Notes under the pieces: generated by a model | Told to the model about the DNA's origin: nothing | The model's input: only the letters and a program-made list of their open reading frames with translations | Database searches by the model: none | Part shown: positions 12,501-22,446 of the stretch, one piece after another | How positions within the stretch are numbered: the first letter of the stretch is position 1 | Layout: each line of letters starts with the position of its first letter | Position numbers and translations under genes: made by a program | NCBI GenBank assembly: GCA_030068145.1 | Contig: JAPJBO010000220.1 | Coordinates: forward strand, 124,001-188,000 | Source of the DNA: Diplonema papillatum | Taxonomy: Eukaryota; Euglenozoa; Diplonemea; Diplonemida; Diplonemidae | Reading direction: 5' to 3' | Length of the DNA: 64,000 nucleotides

Positions 12501-15500
12501 AGGCCTCGCTGCTGTCGCGCGGGTACGTCCTGCCCGAGGAGGAGCCGAGCCCGCGGCCCTCGCTGGTCGCTGAGGGCGTAGCCGGCAGGGCCGCCCGGCA
12601 GGCCGGCGCCGGCAAGCCGGCAGCCGTCGTGCAGGCCTACGCGCGGTCGGCAGTGAGCGCCGCAGTCGTGCTCGCACTGCGCCGCCGTGCCCACACCCAG
12701 CAGCACCAGGCTGAGCAGCACCAGGCAGCACGCAAGATCCAAGCTGCACACCGGGGGCGGACGGTGCGGAAGCACGTCAAGACGAGGCGGGAGCAGCAGG
12801 CCGCGGAGGGCCACTTGGAGAGGCACCGGGCAGCGACCAAGATCCAGGCCCGATATCGCGGCGACCTGGCGCGCGGCCAGACCGCGCGCCTGCTAGAGGA
12901 GGCGCGGCGGGAGCAGGAGTACCAGCGCCGGAAGCGGCAGGCCGCAATCCAGATCCAGCGCGTTCAGCGCGGCCGCATGGCCCGCGCCCGCTACCCCAGC
13001 GTCCGACCCCCGCCGGCAGCGCCGCCGGCGACGATGGATGCGGTTCTACGTGTAGCGCTGTTCGGGCTCTACCGCTCTGACGAGCTGGTGGCCTCCCTGC
13101 TCTTCCTGGCCCGTGCCGGCAAGACGACCCTGCCCCCAGCCGCCCCAGGGGACGGGTGGGCGCGGGCGCGAGCCGCGGCTGCGATACAGACCGGCGTGCG
13201 GCGCTGGCGGCGGCGGGCGGCCGAGCGGTTTTTTTACTGGGGCTCGACGCGCGCCGTCCGCGCCCAGCGGCTGCGCAGGGAGGCCGCGGCGCTGCGGATC
13301 CAAAGGGCGGGCCGCGGGGGCGGCGGGCGAGCCGATGCCCGCGAGCTTGAGCTGGAGAGGCAGAACGAGGCTGCGGCGGCGATCCAGCGTCGGTTCAGAG
13401 TGCACGGGGCGCGGCGGGTTGCCGGGGCGAGGGCGGGAGGGGACAAGGCCCGGAAAGCGGCGGCGGCGGCCGCGCTGCAGGCGGCGGCCCGCGCAAAGCT
13501 GGCGCTGCTCGCGCGGCGGCGGCGCCGCGGCGCCGTGCGCATCCAGTGCGCGTTCAGGGGGCTCCGCGCGAAGCGAGAGGTTGCCCGCCAGCGGCTGCGA
13601 GCAGGTATGAAACACCCCTGCTCCCCCGCAACGCTTGCGCAATCCCGTTCCCTGAAACACTTTTCGCACACCCGTTTCCCGCAACACCCGCGTACACGCG
13701 GTCTGGGGTTCAATGACTTGTAGCCGTCAATAACCGCATGAACCGTGGTTGGTCCGCATCGGTCACTTTGCGATTCATATCCAAACTTTGCAATCTTCGT
13801 TAGATCGTCGTGCTGAGCTATAGCGCAATAAATGAAGGCACCAGCGAGGCTCGTTGTAGCGCCTAGCGAACATAGCGAACATGGCTGGAACCGTTGTTCT
13901 AAGCCCCGTCTTGCTCGTTTGTCTCTCAAGCAGCGCTTTGAACAGCAGTCTTCGTGCATTCTTCGGATTCCCGTCTCCAGCCGAACAACCCCACAGAAGC
14001 GCAAGAAGCCCTGGACCAAGATGCGGACACGACGGACATGGACTTCGCAGCGCGGCTCGTGCAGCGCGCGGTCCGCCGGTGGAAGGCGCACCGCAAGGCG
14101 GCGGCCGCCGCCGGGCGACAGCGCGGCGGCCTCGTCGCGCTCGCCGCCGACGCGCTCGCGCAGGAAGCCGAGTACCGGCGAGCTGCGGCGGAGACGCTGC
14201 AGCGGGGCTGCCGCCGAGTGGTCGCAGCCCGCGCCGCGGCAACCCGGCGCGCGGCGCGGCAGGAGCAGCGACAGCGCGAAGCCGCTGGTGCCGCCGAGCA
14301 GGAGGTCGCGTATCTCGCGGCGGCCGCGGGCAAGATCCAGCGGCTGTACACACAGCACCGCGAGGCCGCCGCGGCGGTGGACGAGGCGGCCGAGCGCCGC
14401 AGGCGGCGGGCCGACGATGGCGCGGCTGCGGAGCGCGCGGCGGCGGCGGAGGAGGCGGGGGAGGCGGCGTGCTTCATCCAGCGGACGGTCCGGCGCTTCA
14501 AAGCGAGGCGCCGGGCTTCCGGCGCGCGGCGGCAGCTGACCGCCGCCGAGGAAGAGGCCCAGCGCGCGCACCAGCACCGGGCAGCGGCCGCAAGCAAGAT
14601 CCAGCGGCTGTACACACAGCACCGCGAGTCAACCGCTGCGGTGCGCGAAGCTGCCGAGCGCCGCAGGCGGCGGGCCGACGATGGCGCGGCTGCGGAGCGC
14701 GCGGCGGCGGCGGAGGAGGCGGGGGAAGCTGCGTGCTTCATCCAGCGGACGGTCCGGCGCTTTAAAGCGAGGCGCCGGGCCTCCGGCGCGCGGCGGCAGC
14801 TGACCGCCGCCGAGGAAGAAGCGCAGCGGCAGCACCAGCTCCGGGCGGCGACCGCCGCCGCAACAGTGCAGCGCGCATACAGGTCATCCTGCTCACGGCG
14901 TGACCTCACCCGCCGGCAGTCTGAACGCGCGTCCCAACGGGCGACTGACGAAGTCCTCGCCTCCGCGCAGGAGACAGCCGCGTGCAACGGCGCCGCGGAG
15001 ACGCTGCAGCGCTGGGCCCGGTGCCGCTCTGCGCGGGTGGCGGCTGCGGAGCGCCGGGACTTGGTCGCTGGGGCGGAGCAGGTTGCGGTAGTGCGGCGGG
15101 AGGCGGCCGCGGTGGTGCAGCAGGCGTACCGGCAGCACGCCGCGCGGGGGGCGCTGCGCGGCAAGAAGGCGGAGCGGACGGCGCGCAGGGCCGGTGAGGA
15201 GCGGGCGGCCGCGGAGCAGGAGCGCGCCTGCGCCGGGTCCCTCGCGAGCGACGTCCAGCGCGAGGCGCGGGCGGCCTTGTCCCGAGCCAAGGCACACGCC
15301 AAGAAGGGAGGGGCAGGCCCCGGCGACGCGGCTGCGGCCGCCATCCAGAAGGAAGGATCAGAGGAGGCTTCAGTTGCCACCCAGAAGGAAGGGACAGAGG
15401 CGGCTGCGGTTGCCATTCAGAAGGCGTACCGAGCGCGCGCCGCGCGGAGCGAGCTGCAGAAGCGGTCGGCGGCGCGGGCGGAGGAGGAGGAAAGCCTGGC

Positions 15501-17651
15501 CGCCGCCGACGAGGCGCAGGCGCTCGCCTTCGCGGCGATCAGCCTCCAGCGGATGGTCCGCGGACTCCTCGCCCGCAGGCGCAAGCGGGCGGCGGCAAGC
15601 GAAGGCGCGCCGCCGGGAGCGACCACGGACATCACCACTGGAACTACCACGGGAACCACCACGAAAATCACCCCGGGAACCACCACGGGCGATACCGCAG
15701 ACGCTGCATCGGAAGCCGACGGCAAGCGGCGGCACGCCGCGGCGGTGGACGTCCAGCGCGCGTTCCGCGGCAGCTCCGCCCGGGCGCGGGCGCGGGCGGC
15801 GGGCGCCGCCGCCGCTGCCGGCGAGCCGGCGGCGGCGGCGCTCGCCGGCCGCGCCGAAGCCGAGTTCGGCGCGGCGCTGCTGCAGCGCGCCGGCCGCGGC
15901 GGCCTCGCGCGGGCGGAGGCGGGGCTCGCGCCGCGCGCGTGCAGGCGGTCGCGACCGCGTACGACGAGGCGCCGGCGACGCCGCCGGACACGCCGGAGCA
16001 CCGCCGGCTGAGCGAGAGCACGGCCGCCACGCGGATCCAGTCGTTCCAGCGGATGATGACCGCGAAGCGGGACTACAGCAAGAAAAAAAGCGTCACCTTC
16101 ACCATCGAACGCGTCGCCGACGAGGACTCGACGGACACGGATGCAGCACAGCATCCCGCGGTTCGCGACGACGGGCCGGATCCACTGGCGCCGAAGAACG
16201 CCGACAGCGCGGCGCGCATCCAGCGGCAGTTCCGCTCGCACCGAGCCCGCCGCGCCGCGGCGGGAAGGCGGGCGGCCGCGGAGGCCGCGAGGCGGATTGA
16301 CGAGCAGCTGGCGGCTGACGACGAGGCAGCCGCCGCGGCGCGCATCGTGCAGCACGCGGGCCGCGGGTTTTCCGCCCGCCGTGAGCTGGGACGGGGAGCC
16401 GGTGGCGGCACGGCTGCGTCTGCAGCGCACACCGCCGAACGCGTCGTCGCAGCGGACTCTCCCAACACGGATGGAGCACAGCATGTTGTACGGAACCCGC
16501 AGGCCCCGAAGGACGCTGACAGCGCGGCGCGCATCCAGCGGCAGTTCCGGTCGCATCGGGCGCGCCGCGCCGCGTCGGGGATGCGGGCGGCCGCGGCGGC
16601 TTCGCGGCAGGTCGACGAGCAGCTGGCGGCGGACGGTGAGGTGGCCACCGCGGCCCGCATCGTCCAGCACGTGGGCCGCGGCTTTTCTGCCCGCCGCGGA
16701 ATGGCCGGTGCGAAGACCGCCGACAACGCGGCACAGCATCCCATGGGTCGTGAGGACGCACGGGATTCACTGGAACCGGAGAACGCCGACAGTGCGGCAC
16801 AGCATCCCATCAATGAACGTGAGGACGTGCGGGATCGAGCACCGGAGAACGCCGACAACGCGGCACAGCATCCCATGGATCGTGAGGACGTACGGGATCC
16901 ACTGGCACCGGAGAACGCCGACAGCGCGGCGTGCATCCAGCGGCAGTTCCGGTCGCACCGAGCCCGCCGCGCCGCGTCGGGAAGGCGGACCACCGCAGCG
17001 GCCGCGCGGCAGGCCGACGAGCAGCTGGCGGCCGACGGCGAGGCGGCCGCCGCGGCGCGCATCGTGCAGCACGCGGGCCGCGGCTTTTCCGCCCGCCGCG
17101 GGTTGGAACCGGGTGCCGGGGAGGCCGACGGCCCCGACGGTGCCGACAGTGCCGACACCGTGTCGACGGCGTCGACGGCGCACGAGGTGGCGGCGCTGAC
17201 CATCCAGCAGGCTCACCGGCTGGCCGTGGCGAGGAGGGACGTCGCTGCGCGGCGGGCGGAGCGCAGCCAGTCGCCCGCCGGCCGGACGCCGGAGGAGCAG
17301 GAGCGGGTCTTCGCGGCGCGGTTCGTGCAGCGCGTCGTGCGGGGGCACCTGGCCCGGAAAAAGCGAAGGGCACCCGTGGCCGCGGGAGGGAGTCCCCCGC
17401 CGGCGGGCCGCCAGGGTCGGCGTAGCACCCTGGCTCGGTCCTGCGAGGATGACGAAGCGGCGACGGCGATCCAGTCGGTCGTCCGAGGCGCCCAGGCCCG
17501 CGCGCGAGCGGCCGCGGAGCGTGACAAAGTGGAGGCGAAGAGGCGGAGCGAAGAGGCGCAGGCAGTATCGCACGAGCGATACCGCGCTGCCGCGCTCATT
17601 CAATCTGTTCACCGTGGACATGCGGCCCGAGTGACATCGCGTGCTGCTTGA
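9564..17651 (+). CDS. Kelch propeller plus about 32 IQ motifs, giant protein
   Basis: Five exons are proposed: 9564-10407, 10855-11522, 11838-11918, 12368-13604 and 13997-17651. All introns are GT-AG and the phases match (1, 0, 0, 1), giving about 2,161 residues. Residues about 110-500 form six Kelch-like blades with YMFGG, VVHGG, MYFHGG and YAFGG strands. From about residue 600 to the end there are roughly 32 IQ-like motifs (for example AARKIQAAHRGR, SAARIQRQFRSHRARR), which typically bind calmodulin or centrins; a cytoskeletal or flagellar scaffold is a reasonable guess. Internal repeats are long: a 264-bp unit twice at about 14331-14860, and a unit of about 200 bp three times at 16190-17110. 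Between about 15900 and 15940 the frame changes once within a G-rich run, as if one G were missing; a sequencing indel is likelier than a real break. The link between the Kelch and IQ halves rests on the 81-nt exon 3 and is less certain than either half. Confidence 0.75.
12105..12165 (+). repeat. Copy of the exon 4 acceptor and exon head inside intron 3
   Basis: The stretch ending the intron and opening exon 4 at about 12345-12400 (ACGCAACC..CTTTCGCAG followed by TCGGACATCCGAGAATACAA) also occurs about 240 bp earlier. After some 35 exon bases it diverges. It could act as a decoy or alternative 3' splice site, but it looks like a decayed partial duplication. Confidence 0.8.
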
Positions 17652-17662
17652 CGACTGGATAT

Positions 17663-18045
17663 GACAAAGTAGAGGCGGAGCGACGAGGCGCAGGCAGTCT
17701 CGCACGAGCAATACCGTGCTGCCGCGCTCATCCAATCTGTTGTTGGACATGCGGCCCGAGTGACGTCGCGTGCAGCTTGACGACTGGTTAAGACGAAGTA
17801 GAGGCGACGCGACCAAGGGGCAGTCTCGCACGAGCGATACTGCGCTGCCGCGCTCATCCAATCTTGTTCACCGTGGACATGCGGCCCGAGTGACATTGCG
17901 TGCAGCTTGACGACTGGTTCCGACGTAGTAGAGACGAAGCGACCAAGGAGCAGTCTCGCACGAGCGATACTGCGCTGCCGCGCTCATCCAATCTGTTCAC
18001 CGTGGACGTGCGGCCCGCACGACATCGCGTGCAGCTTGACCGTGC
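17663..18045 (+). pseudogene. Three decaying tandem copies of the last IQ unit
   Basis: The final coding unit of the Kelch-IQ gene (starting near 17523, encoding the last IQ motif) recurs at about 17663, 17792 and 17921, a period of 129-140 bp. Shared blocks are CAGTCTCGCACGAGC, CGCTGCCGCGCTCATCCAAT and GACATGCGGCCCGAGTGAC. The copies lie past the stop, have small indels, and do not share one open frame. Confidence 0.85.
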
Positions 18046-19140
18046 CCGCGCGAAGCGTCCCGAGCTGCCGCTCGCATTCAATCTCTTCAAGCACATCCGC
18101 GACTTTCGGCACGCTAGCGACTTCTTCTGCTGCCTGGAATTTCAGATGTTTTCGGGACCCAGTCACATTGGTTGTATCTCTTGATGCACATCTCTTGCCG
18201 ACATAGTATCAGAGTTCAGGGTCAGTCTGCGACCCCTCAGTTATTGCTATGGCTGAGTGGGCTAAGCAGCGGCCCGGAATGCATTTTTTTTTTCCTGTAC
18301 TGCCGGTATTTTGAACTCGCATCCAACAAAGAAGGAGTCTTATCTCTGACACACACAAGCGAAGCGAACGGGCTGGCGGCCGCCAAACGTTCGTCGCAAT
18401 AAAAAAGGGAACGGTCGAATGTCTGAAGCTATCAATGGAATGGTCAGCGTGCAAACGCGCCACAAATGCCAGTGCGCACGCCGCGCCTCGGTGCCCAGCC
18501 CAGCGTTTTCCCAACCACGCGACGAGCTAAACCCACAACCCCGCAACCGCAACATGCGCCGCTTCCTACGGATTGAGCGGGGCCCATTTCCCCTCGGTTA
18601 TGGCTGTCAACGCTACACTCCTCCAAAAAGCGCTTCCAGGTACATCCTATTGTTGTGTAGCAAGCATCTTCCCTTCTCAAAGACGCAACTCAATACGGCT
18701 TCTTATGAGCACGCAGCAACGAGATTTCCTTCTGCGTATGCCTCGTGCGTCAAAGTCAGCACAAAAAAAAAAAGAGAGAACGTCGGAGCGCGCGCCTTTG
18801 CAAGTTCTGCCGTCTCCCTCCACGGCAGCGACGACTCGAAGCCAATTTCAATTCTGTCGTTACCTTCGCCCTTTCCTTGCCCGCTGAAAGCTCGGAACAA
18901 AGGCGCAGATCAAGCTGATGAGACAAGGTACTTCAGTAACTTCGCTTGAGGTGTCTCAGGAGGAAATCGGACCAAGAACTTCGTAAACGAAGTGAGAAGA
19001 AGAAGTTCAGGACGAACTGTAGCAACCCGCGGCAGCCCTGGACATGCCCGCTTTTTCCACCAGGTGCAGGAAGAAGACGGGGGAGCGTTGACAGCATAGC
19101 AGGGCCGAAAGTATTTCCGGCTTGTGACCTGTAATTATGT
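18046..19140. other. Intergenic spacer
   Basis: No supported exon or RNA. Short A and T runs only (for example near 18285 and 18770). Confidence 0.5.
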
Positions 19141-19230
19141 CTGCATCCCTTTCACTACCCGACTCCCAGCCTCAAATGGTCAACAGGAGACTCTATAAAC
19201 CACCGAACCTCTGAACCAAGATAAAACGCC
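19141..19230 (+). repeat. Dispersed repeat R1, copy upstream of the phosphodiesterase
   Basis: Shares the R1 pattern of pyrimidine-rich start, then CAGCCTCA..TGGTCAAC.GGAGAC, then TAAACCACCGA.CCTCT and ..ATAA.ACGC. Related copies lie at 35386-35470, 50004-50112 and in each type-B GST promoter. This copy ends 200 bp before the phosphodiesterase ATG. Confidence 0.65.
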
Positions 19231-19288
19231 AAAAATCCAGTAGGACCGAACTCGGGATCGCTGCAAAAAGGAAGCAGGGCAGCGGGGC

Positions 19289-19291
<3 letters not shown>

Positions 19292-19322
<31 letters not shown>
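19292..19322 (+). repeat. Poly-C tract of 31 bases
   Basis: An uninterrupted run of C, 107 bp before the phosphodiesterase start codon. Its exact length is likely unreliable in sequencing. Confidence 0.9.
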
Positions 19323-19429
19323 ATAGCGGTGTTGAGCACGTTCTTGCAATCCCTCGCCCCCCACTCCCACTGCGCGCGCCGCTTCTTCGGCCTCGTTTCC
19401 CGGTCGAGAAATAGAGCAAGTCGTGCGGA

Positions 19430-21478
19430 ATGGGGTGCGGCGCTACGAAGCAGGGCAAAGTAGAATTCGGCCAAAGCGTCGTCCCGTCCGAGAAGGGCCA
19501 GCACAAGCGGAAAGAGCGGAGGAAAACGAGGGAGGCCGCGCAGGCAGATGGCACCCCTGGAAAAGGCCAGCAAGACAACCCGGATGAGTCCGTCGACCAC
19601 GGGCAGAAGGCCGACAAGAAGAACCGGAAAACCTCGGACAGCGAGCTGCCGGGGAAGCTGAAGTACATGCCGGCCCCCATCGTCAACGAGGCCCGCGAGG
19701 CGAAGGACGACTTGAGCGGGAAGATTCTCCCCGGCGTCTTCCACGTGTCCGCCTTCTCGCATCTCTCCGACGTCAAAGGTCTGACGCTCGCGGTGCGCGA
19801 GCCGAACGGATGGGTGCACGCGGCCGAGTTCACCGACACCGAGCTGCAGGCTCTGAAGGCGGAGCGGTGCATCAAGCACTCGTGGATGTCCTTCTTCCGC
19901 TCGCTCAACAGCGCCCTCGTCAAAGGGCAGTCGAAGGTGAAGCGGTCGCACGACGGGTCCTTCCACCTCGGCTTGACGCTGTCGAGCACCAAGGAGCCGA
20001 AGCACCAGCAGCTCCTCGTCGACCTCGCCAAGGTCGGCGCCGGGTCGGACGTCACCCACCAGTACTTCTTCGACCCCTTCACGAAGTTTTACGCGAAGCA
20101 AAACGCGGGGGCGGCGAGGCGATCGGACGTCGAGATCAAGTACTGGAAGGCCGAGGCGGTCATCGAAAAGCACGCGCAAACCATCGAAACCTGCCAGCTG
20201 CAGACCGCCGACGTCCAAGACAAGCTGCGGATCCGTAAGCGCGAGGTCACCGACCTGAAGATCCGCCTCCACGAGACCCTCCGCAAGCAAAAGCGGGCGC
20301 AGTCGGGAGCCGTGCACTTTCTGGACCAGCAGTACAACGCCGGCGGCGCCCGCACGTTCGCAGGGCACGTCCGCCACGCCACGTCGCACGAGCCCCACGA
20401 GATCAGCGCGGTCCCGCGCACTCTGGCGATGATCGAAAACAAGTTCCTCCCCGGGTGCAAGGTCGACACGAAGGAGCTGGACGAGAAGCAGCTCGAGCTC
20501 TTCAATCAACTGGAACGGATCGACAAGTGGGACTACGACGTGTTCGCGGTGGACGCTGCGACAGGCGGCGCGTCGCTGTTCCACACCGCGTACGCCCTGC
20601 TCCACAAATACAACCTGATCGAGCACTTCGGAATCCCGAAGGACGTCGCCATCAGCTTTTTGACGGCGGTGCAGGCCGGGTACCGGCCGAACTCCTACCA
20701 CAACAGCACGCACGCCGCCGACGTGCTGCAAGTGACCCACTTCGTCATGGGCCCCGCGGGCCTGACGAAGCTGGCGCAGCTGTCGAAGGAAGACCTGCTG
20801 GCGTCGCTCCTCGCGGCCACGATCCACGACTACGACCACCCCGGGTTCAACAACAACTTCCACACGCGCACCTCCGCATACCTGGCCACTCTGTACAGCG
20901 ATCGGTCGATCCTCGAAAACCATCACTGCGCTTGCGTCTTCGAGTTGATGTGCAACGCGAAGTACGACGTGCTCGCCTCGCTGGGAGAGGAGCAGCGGAG
21001 GGAAGTCCGGGATACCATCATCGAGCTCGTGCTCTCCACGGACATGGGCAACCACGCGAAGCTGTTCAGCTCGTTCCGGAGGCGGTTGCAGGAGTCGGAC
21101 GACTGGGTGACCAAGCGGGAAGACGCGAAGTTGGCGATGGTGATGGCCATCAAAATGGCGGACATCTCCAATTGCGGCCGGCCGAGCTCGCTCTACTTGC
21201 GGTGGGCCCGAAACATCGCGAACGAGTTCTACGTGCAAGGCGACGTGGAGCAGAGCGTGAAGCTCTCCATCTCTCCGTTCATGGACCGCCGACGCGACAA
21301 AACGGACTTCGCGAAGGGGCAGATCTCGTTCATCAACTTCATCGTCACGCCGCTCTTTGAGTCCATGACCGAGCTGCTCCCCGGCATGGAGTTCGCCGTC
21401 TCCCACTGCCAGGACAACCGCGAGCGATGGCTCACCAGCGGCAACGAGGGTTCCGGCGCTTTGGACGGCGGAAGCTGA
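19430..21478 (+). CDS. Class I cyclic nucleotide phosphodiesterase (cAMP type likely)
   Basis: Single exon, 682 residues. The C-terminal half (about 345-670) is a complete class I PDE catalytic domain. It has HNSTHAADV from residue 424 (proton-donor and first metal His), HDYDHPGFNN from 466 (metal ligands His and Asp), TDMGNH near 535, and MADISNCGRP with the metal-ligand Asp at 578. The invariant purine-binding Gln sits at 631 in KGQISFINFIV. It hydrolyses 3',5'-cyclic nucleotides to 5'-monophosphates. The N-terminus MGCGATKQ is a candidate N-myristoylation plus palmitoylation signal, and is followed by a Lys-rich stretch, so membrane anchoring is likely (inference). Residues about 230-285 look like a coiled coil. 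I do not recognise the region at 80-220. A poly-C run and an R1 repeat lie upstream. Confidence 0.95.
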   Translation: MGCGATKQGKVEFGQSVVPSEKGQHKRKERRKTREAAQADGTPGKGQQDNPDESVDHGQKADKKNRKTSDSELPGKLKYMPAPIVNEAREAKDDLSGKILPGVFHVSAFSHLSDVKGLTLAVREPNGWVHAAEFTDTELQALKAERCIKHSWMSFFRSLNSALVKGQSKVKRSHDGSFHLGLTLSSTKEPKHQQLLVDLAKVGAGSDVTHQYFFDPFTKFYAKQNAGAARRSDVEIKYWKAEAVIEKHAQTIETCQLQTADVQDKLRIRKREVTDLKIRLHETLRKQKRAQSGAVHFLDQQYNAGGARTFAGHVRHATSHEPHEISAVPRTLAMIENKFLPGCKVDTKELDEKQLELFNQLERIDKWDYDVFAVDAATGGASLFHTAYALLHKYNLIEHFGIPKDVAISFLTAVQAGYRPNSYHNSTHAADVLQVTHFVMGPAGLTKLAQLSKEDLLASLLAATIHDYDHPGFNNNFHTRTSAYLATLYSDRSILENHHCACVFELMCNAKYDVLASLGEEQRREVRDTIIELVLSTDMGNHAKLFSSFRRRLQESDDWVTKREDAKLAMVMAIKMADISNCGRPSSLYLRWARNIANEFYVQGDVEQSVKLSISPFMDRRRDKTDFAKGQISFINFIVTPLFESMTELLPGMEFAVSHCQDNRERWLTSGNEGSGALDGGS

Positions 21479-21784
21479 ATTTCACCCCTCCGGCCCTTTT
21501 TTCTTACAGCGGTGAAGCGGGGGGAGAACAGGGCAACAACGCAGTGCCGCACGGCGCGCATCGTCCCTTCAGCCCTACCACCCAGAGGGCAGGGCTTCGC
21601 TTTTTTATTTCCCAATACCGCGAAACCGTGATTTCGCGGTCTGGGAATCGTGAAAAAAGACCACCCAACTCCTTGTCCGCATACTCAGTTTTCCCCACGC
21701 CCGTACACACGACCATGTTTCGAGCAGTATCAACTCCTACCAGCACCTTTCTAAACCGTTCCGTTGACAATGGCCTGCGGGCGT

Positions 21785-21983
21785 ATCATGCAGGGTCAAA
21801 ACCTTGTGTCTTTTTGGTAAATGGCCACCCATTTGTTCCGGAAAAAAATTGGGGTTTTTAAATTTCAAAATTTTGGAACAAACACTGCAGTAATTTTTGA
21901 TGAAGTTGAGCAATTTTTTTTTTCCCCAATTTTTTTTTGGGGGCCATCGGCCAGCGTTTAAAAACGACACAAGCCTGCATGGT
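21785..21983 (-). mobile_element. TA-flanked inverted-repeat element (Tc1/mariner-like MITE), copy 1
   Basis: About 199 bp. It is the reverse complement of the complete copy at 46631-46833, sharing the ends CATGCAGGGTC and CCTGCATG, the block ACACAAGGTTTTGACCCTGC, and an A/T-rich centre with TTGCTCAACTTCATCAAAAA. The element is bordered by TA on each side (GTA/TCATG and ATGG/TATA), which suggests TA target-site insertion. It has no coding capacity. Confidence 0.75.
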
Positions 21984-22321
21984 ATATGAGCCGGTCCATC
22001 CCTCTTGATCTTGATAGACCGTGATAGATCGAATAAAACAGCACCGGGCAATTCGATGCAGCTCTAGGGACTAGGGATGGACCTGATAGAAGGTGGTGAA
22101 CGGTGATTCACTGCGATAAACAGCGGCAGCACTTCGATGCAGTTTCAAGACCTAGGGACGGACGGGCTCAGTACAGAAAGGTTCTTCTGAACTCGCCAAG
22201 GTGGTCCTCACGCGACCTGCTTAATTTAGTGTACATTGCGGTTGATTGAGTGCACTTCGATACCAAGGGGCACTTGGCGAACTCCTCGTTCCTTTTTGTA
22301 CCTTTACTATCTAAAACCTAC
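21984..22321. other. Intergenic with a short internal duplication
   Basis: Two similar blocks, at about 22048-22082 and 22128-22168, share TTCGATGCAG and CTAGGGA.GGAC. No gene was seen. Confidence 0.5.
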
Positions 22322-22446
22322 ACGGTGAGGTCCAGCCTCAGAAGCTGGAGTTAAAGAATGTGTCCGACTCACGCCCGAAAAGCGGGCGTGACACCCGCTT
22401 TTGTAACTCCAGCTCTATCTCCGGCTTCTGAGGCTGGACCCACCGC
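22322..22446 (-). repeat. Foldback MITE-like element, copy 2
   Basis: About 125 bp, the same family as 613-740 but in reverse orientation. Terminal inverted repeats are long: GTCCAGCCTCAGAAG at the left and CTTCTGAGGCTGGAC at the right, with a nested CGCCCGAAAAGCGGGCG hairpin. The arms match each other better here than in copy 1, so this copy is probably younger. Confidence 0.75.

Noticed and set aside
13926-15416. Long minus-strand and alternative-frame ORFs over the IQ region
   Set aside because: The + frame carries the regular IQ pattern; the others are Arg/Ala-rich by-products of GC bias.
19193-21406. Open frame of 737 codons on the minus strand over the phosphodiesterase
   Set aside because: An antisense shadow of the GC-rich PDE exon, low complexity in translation.
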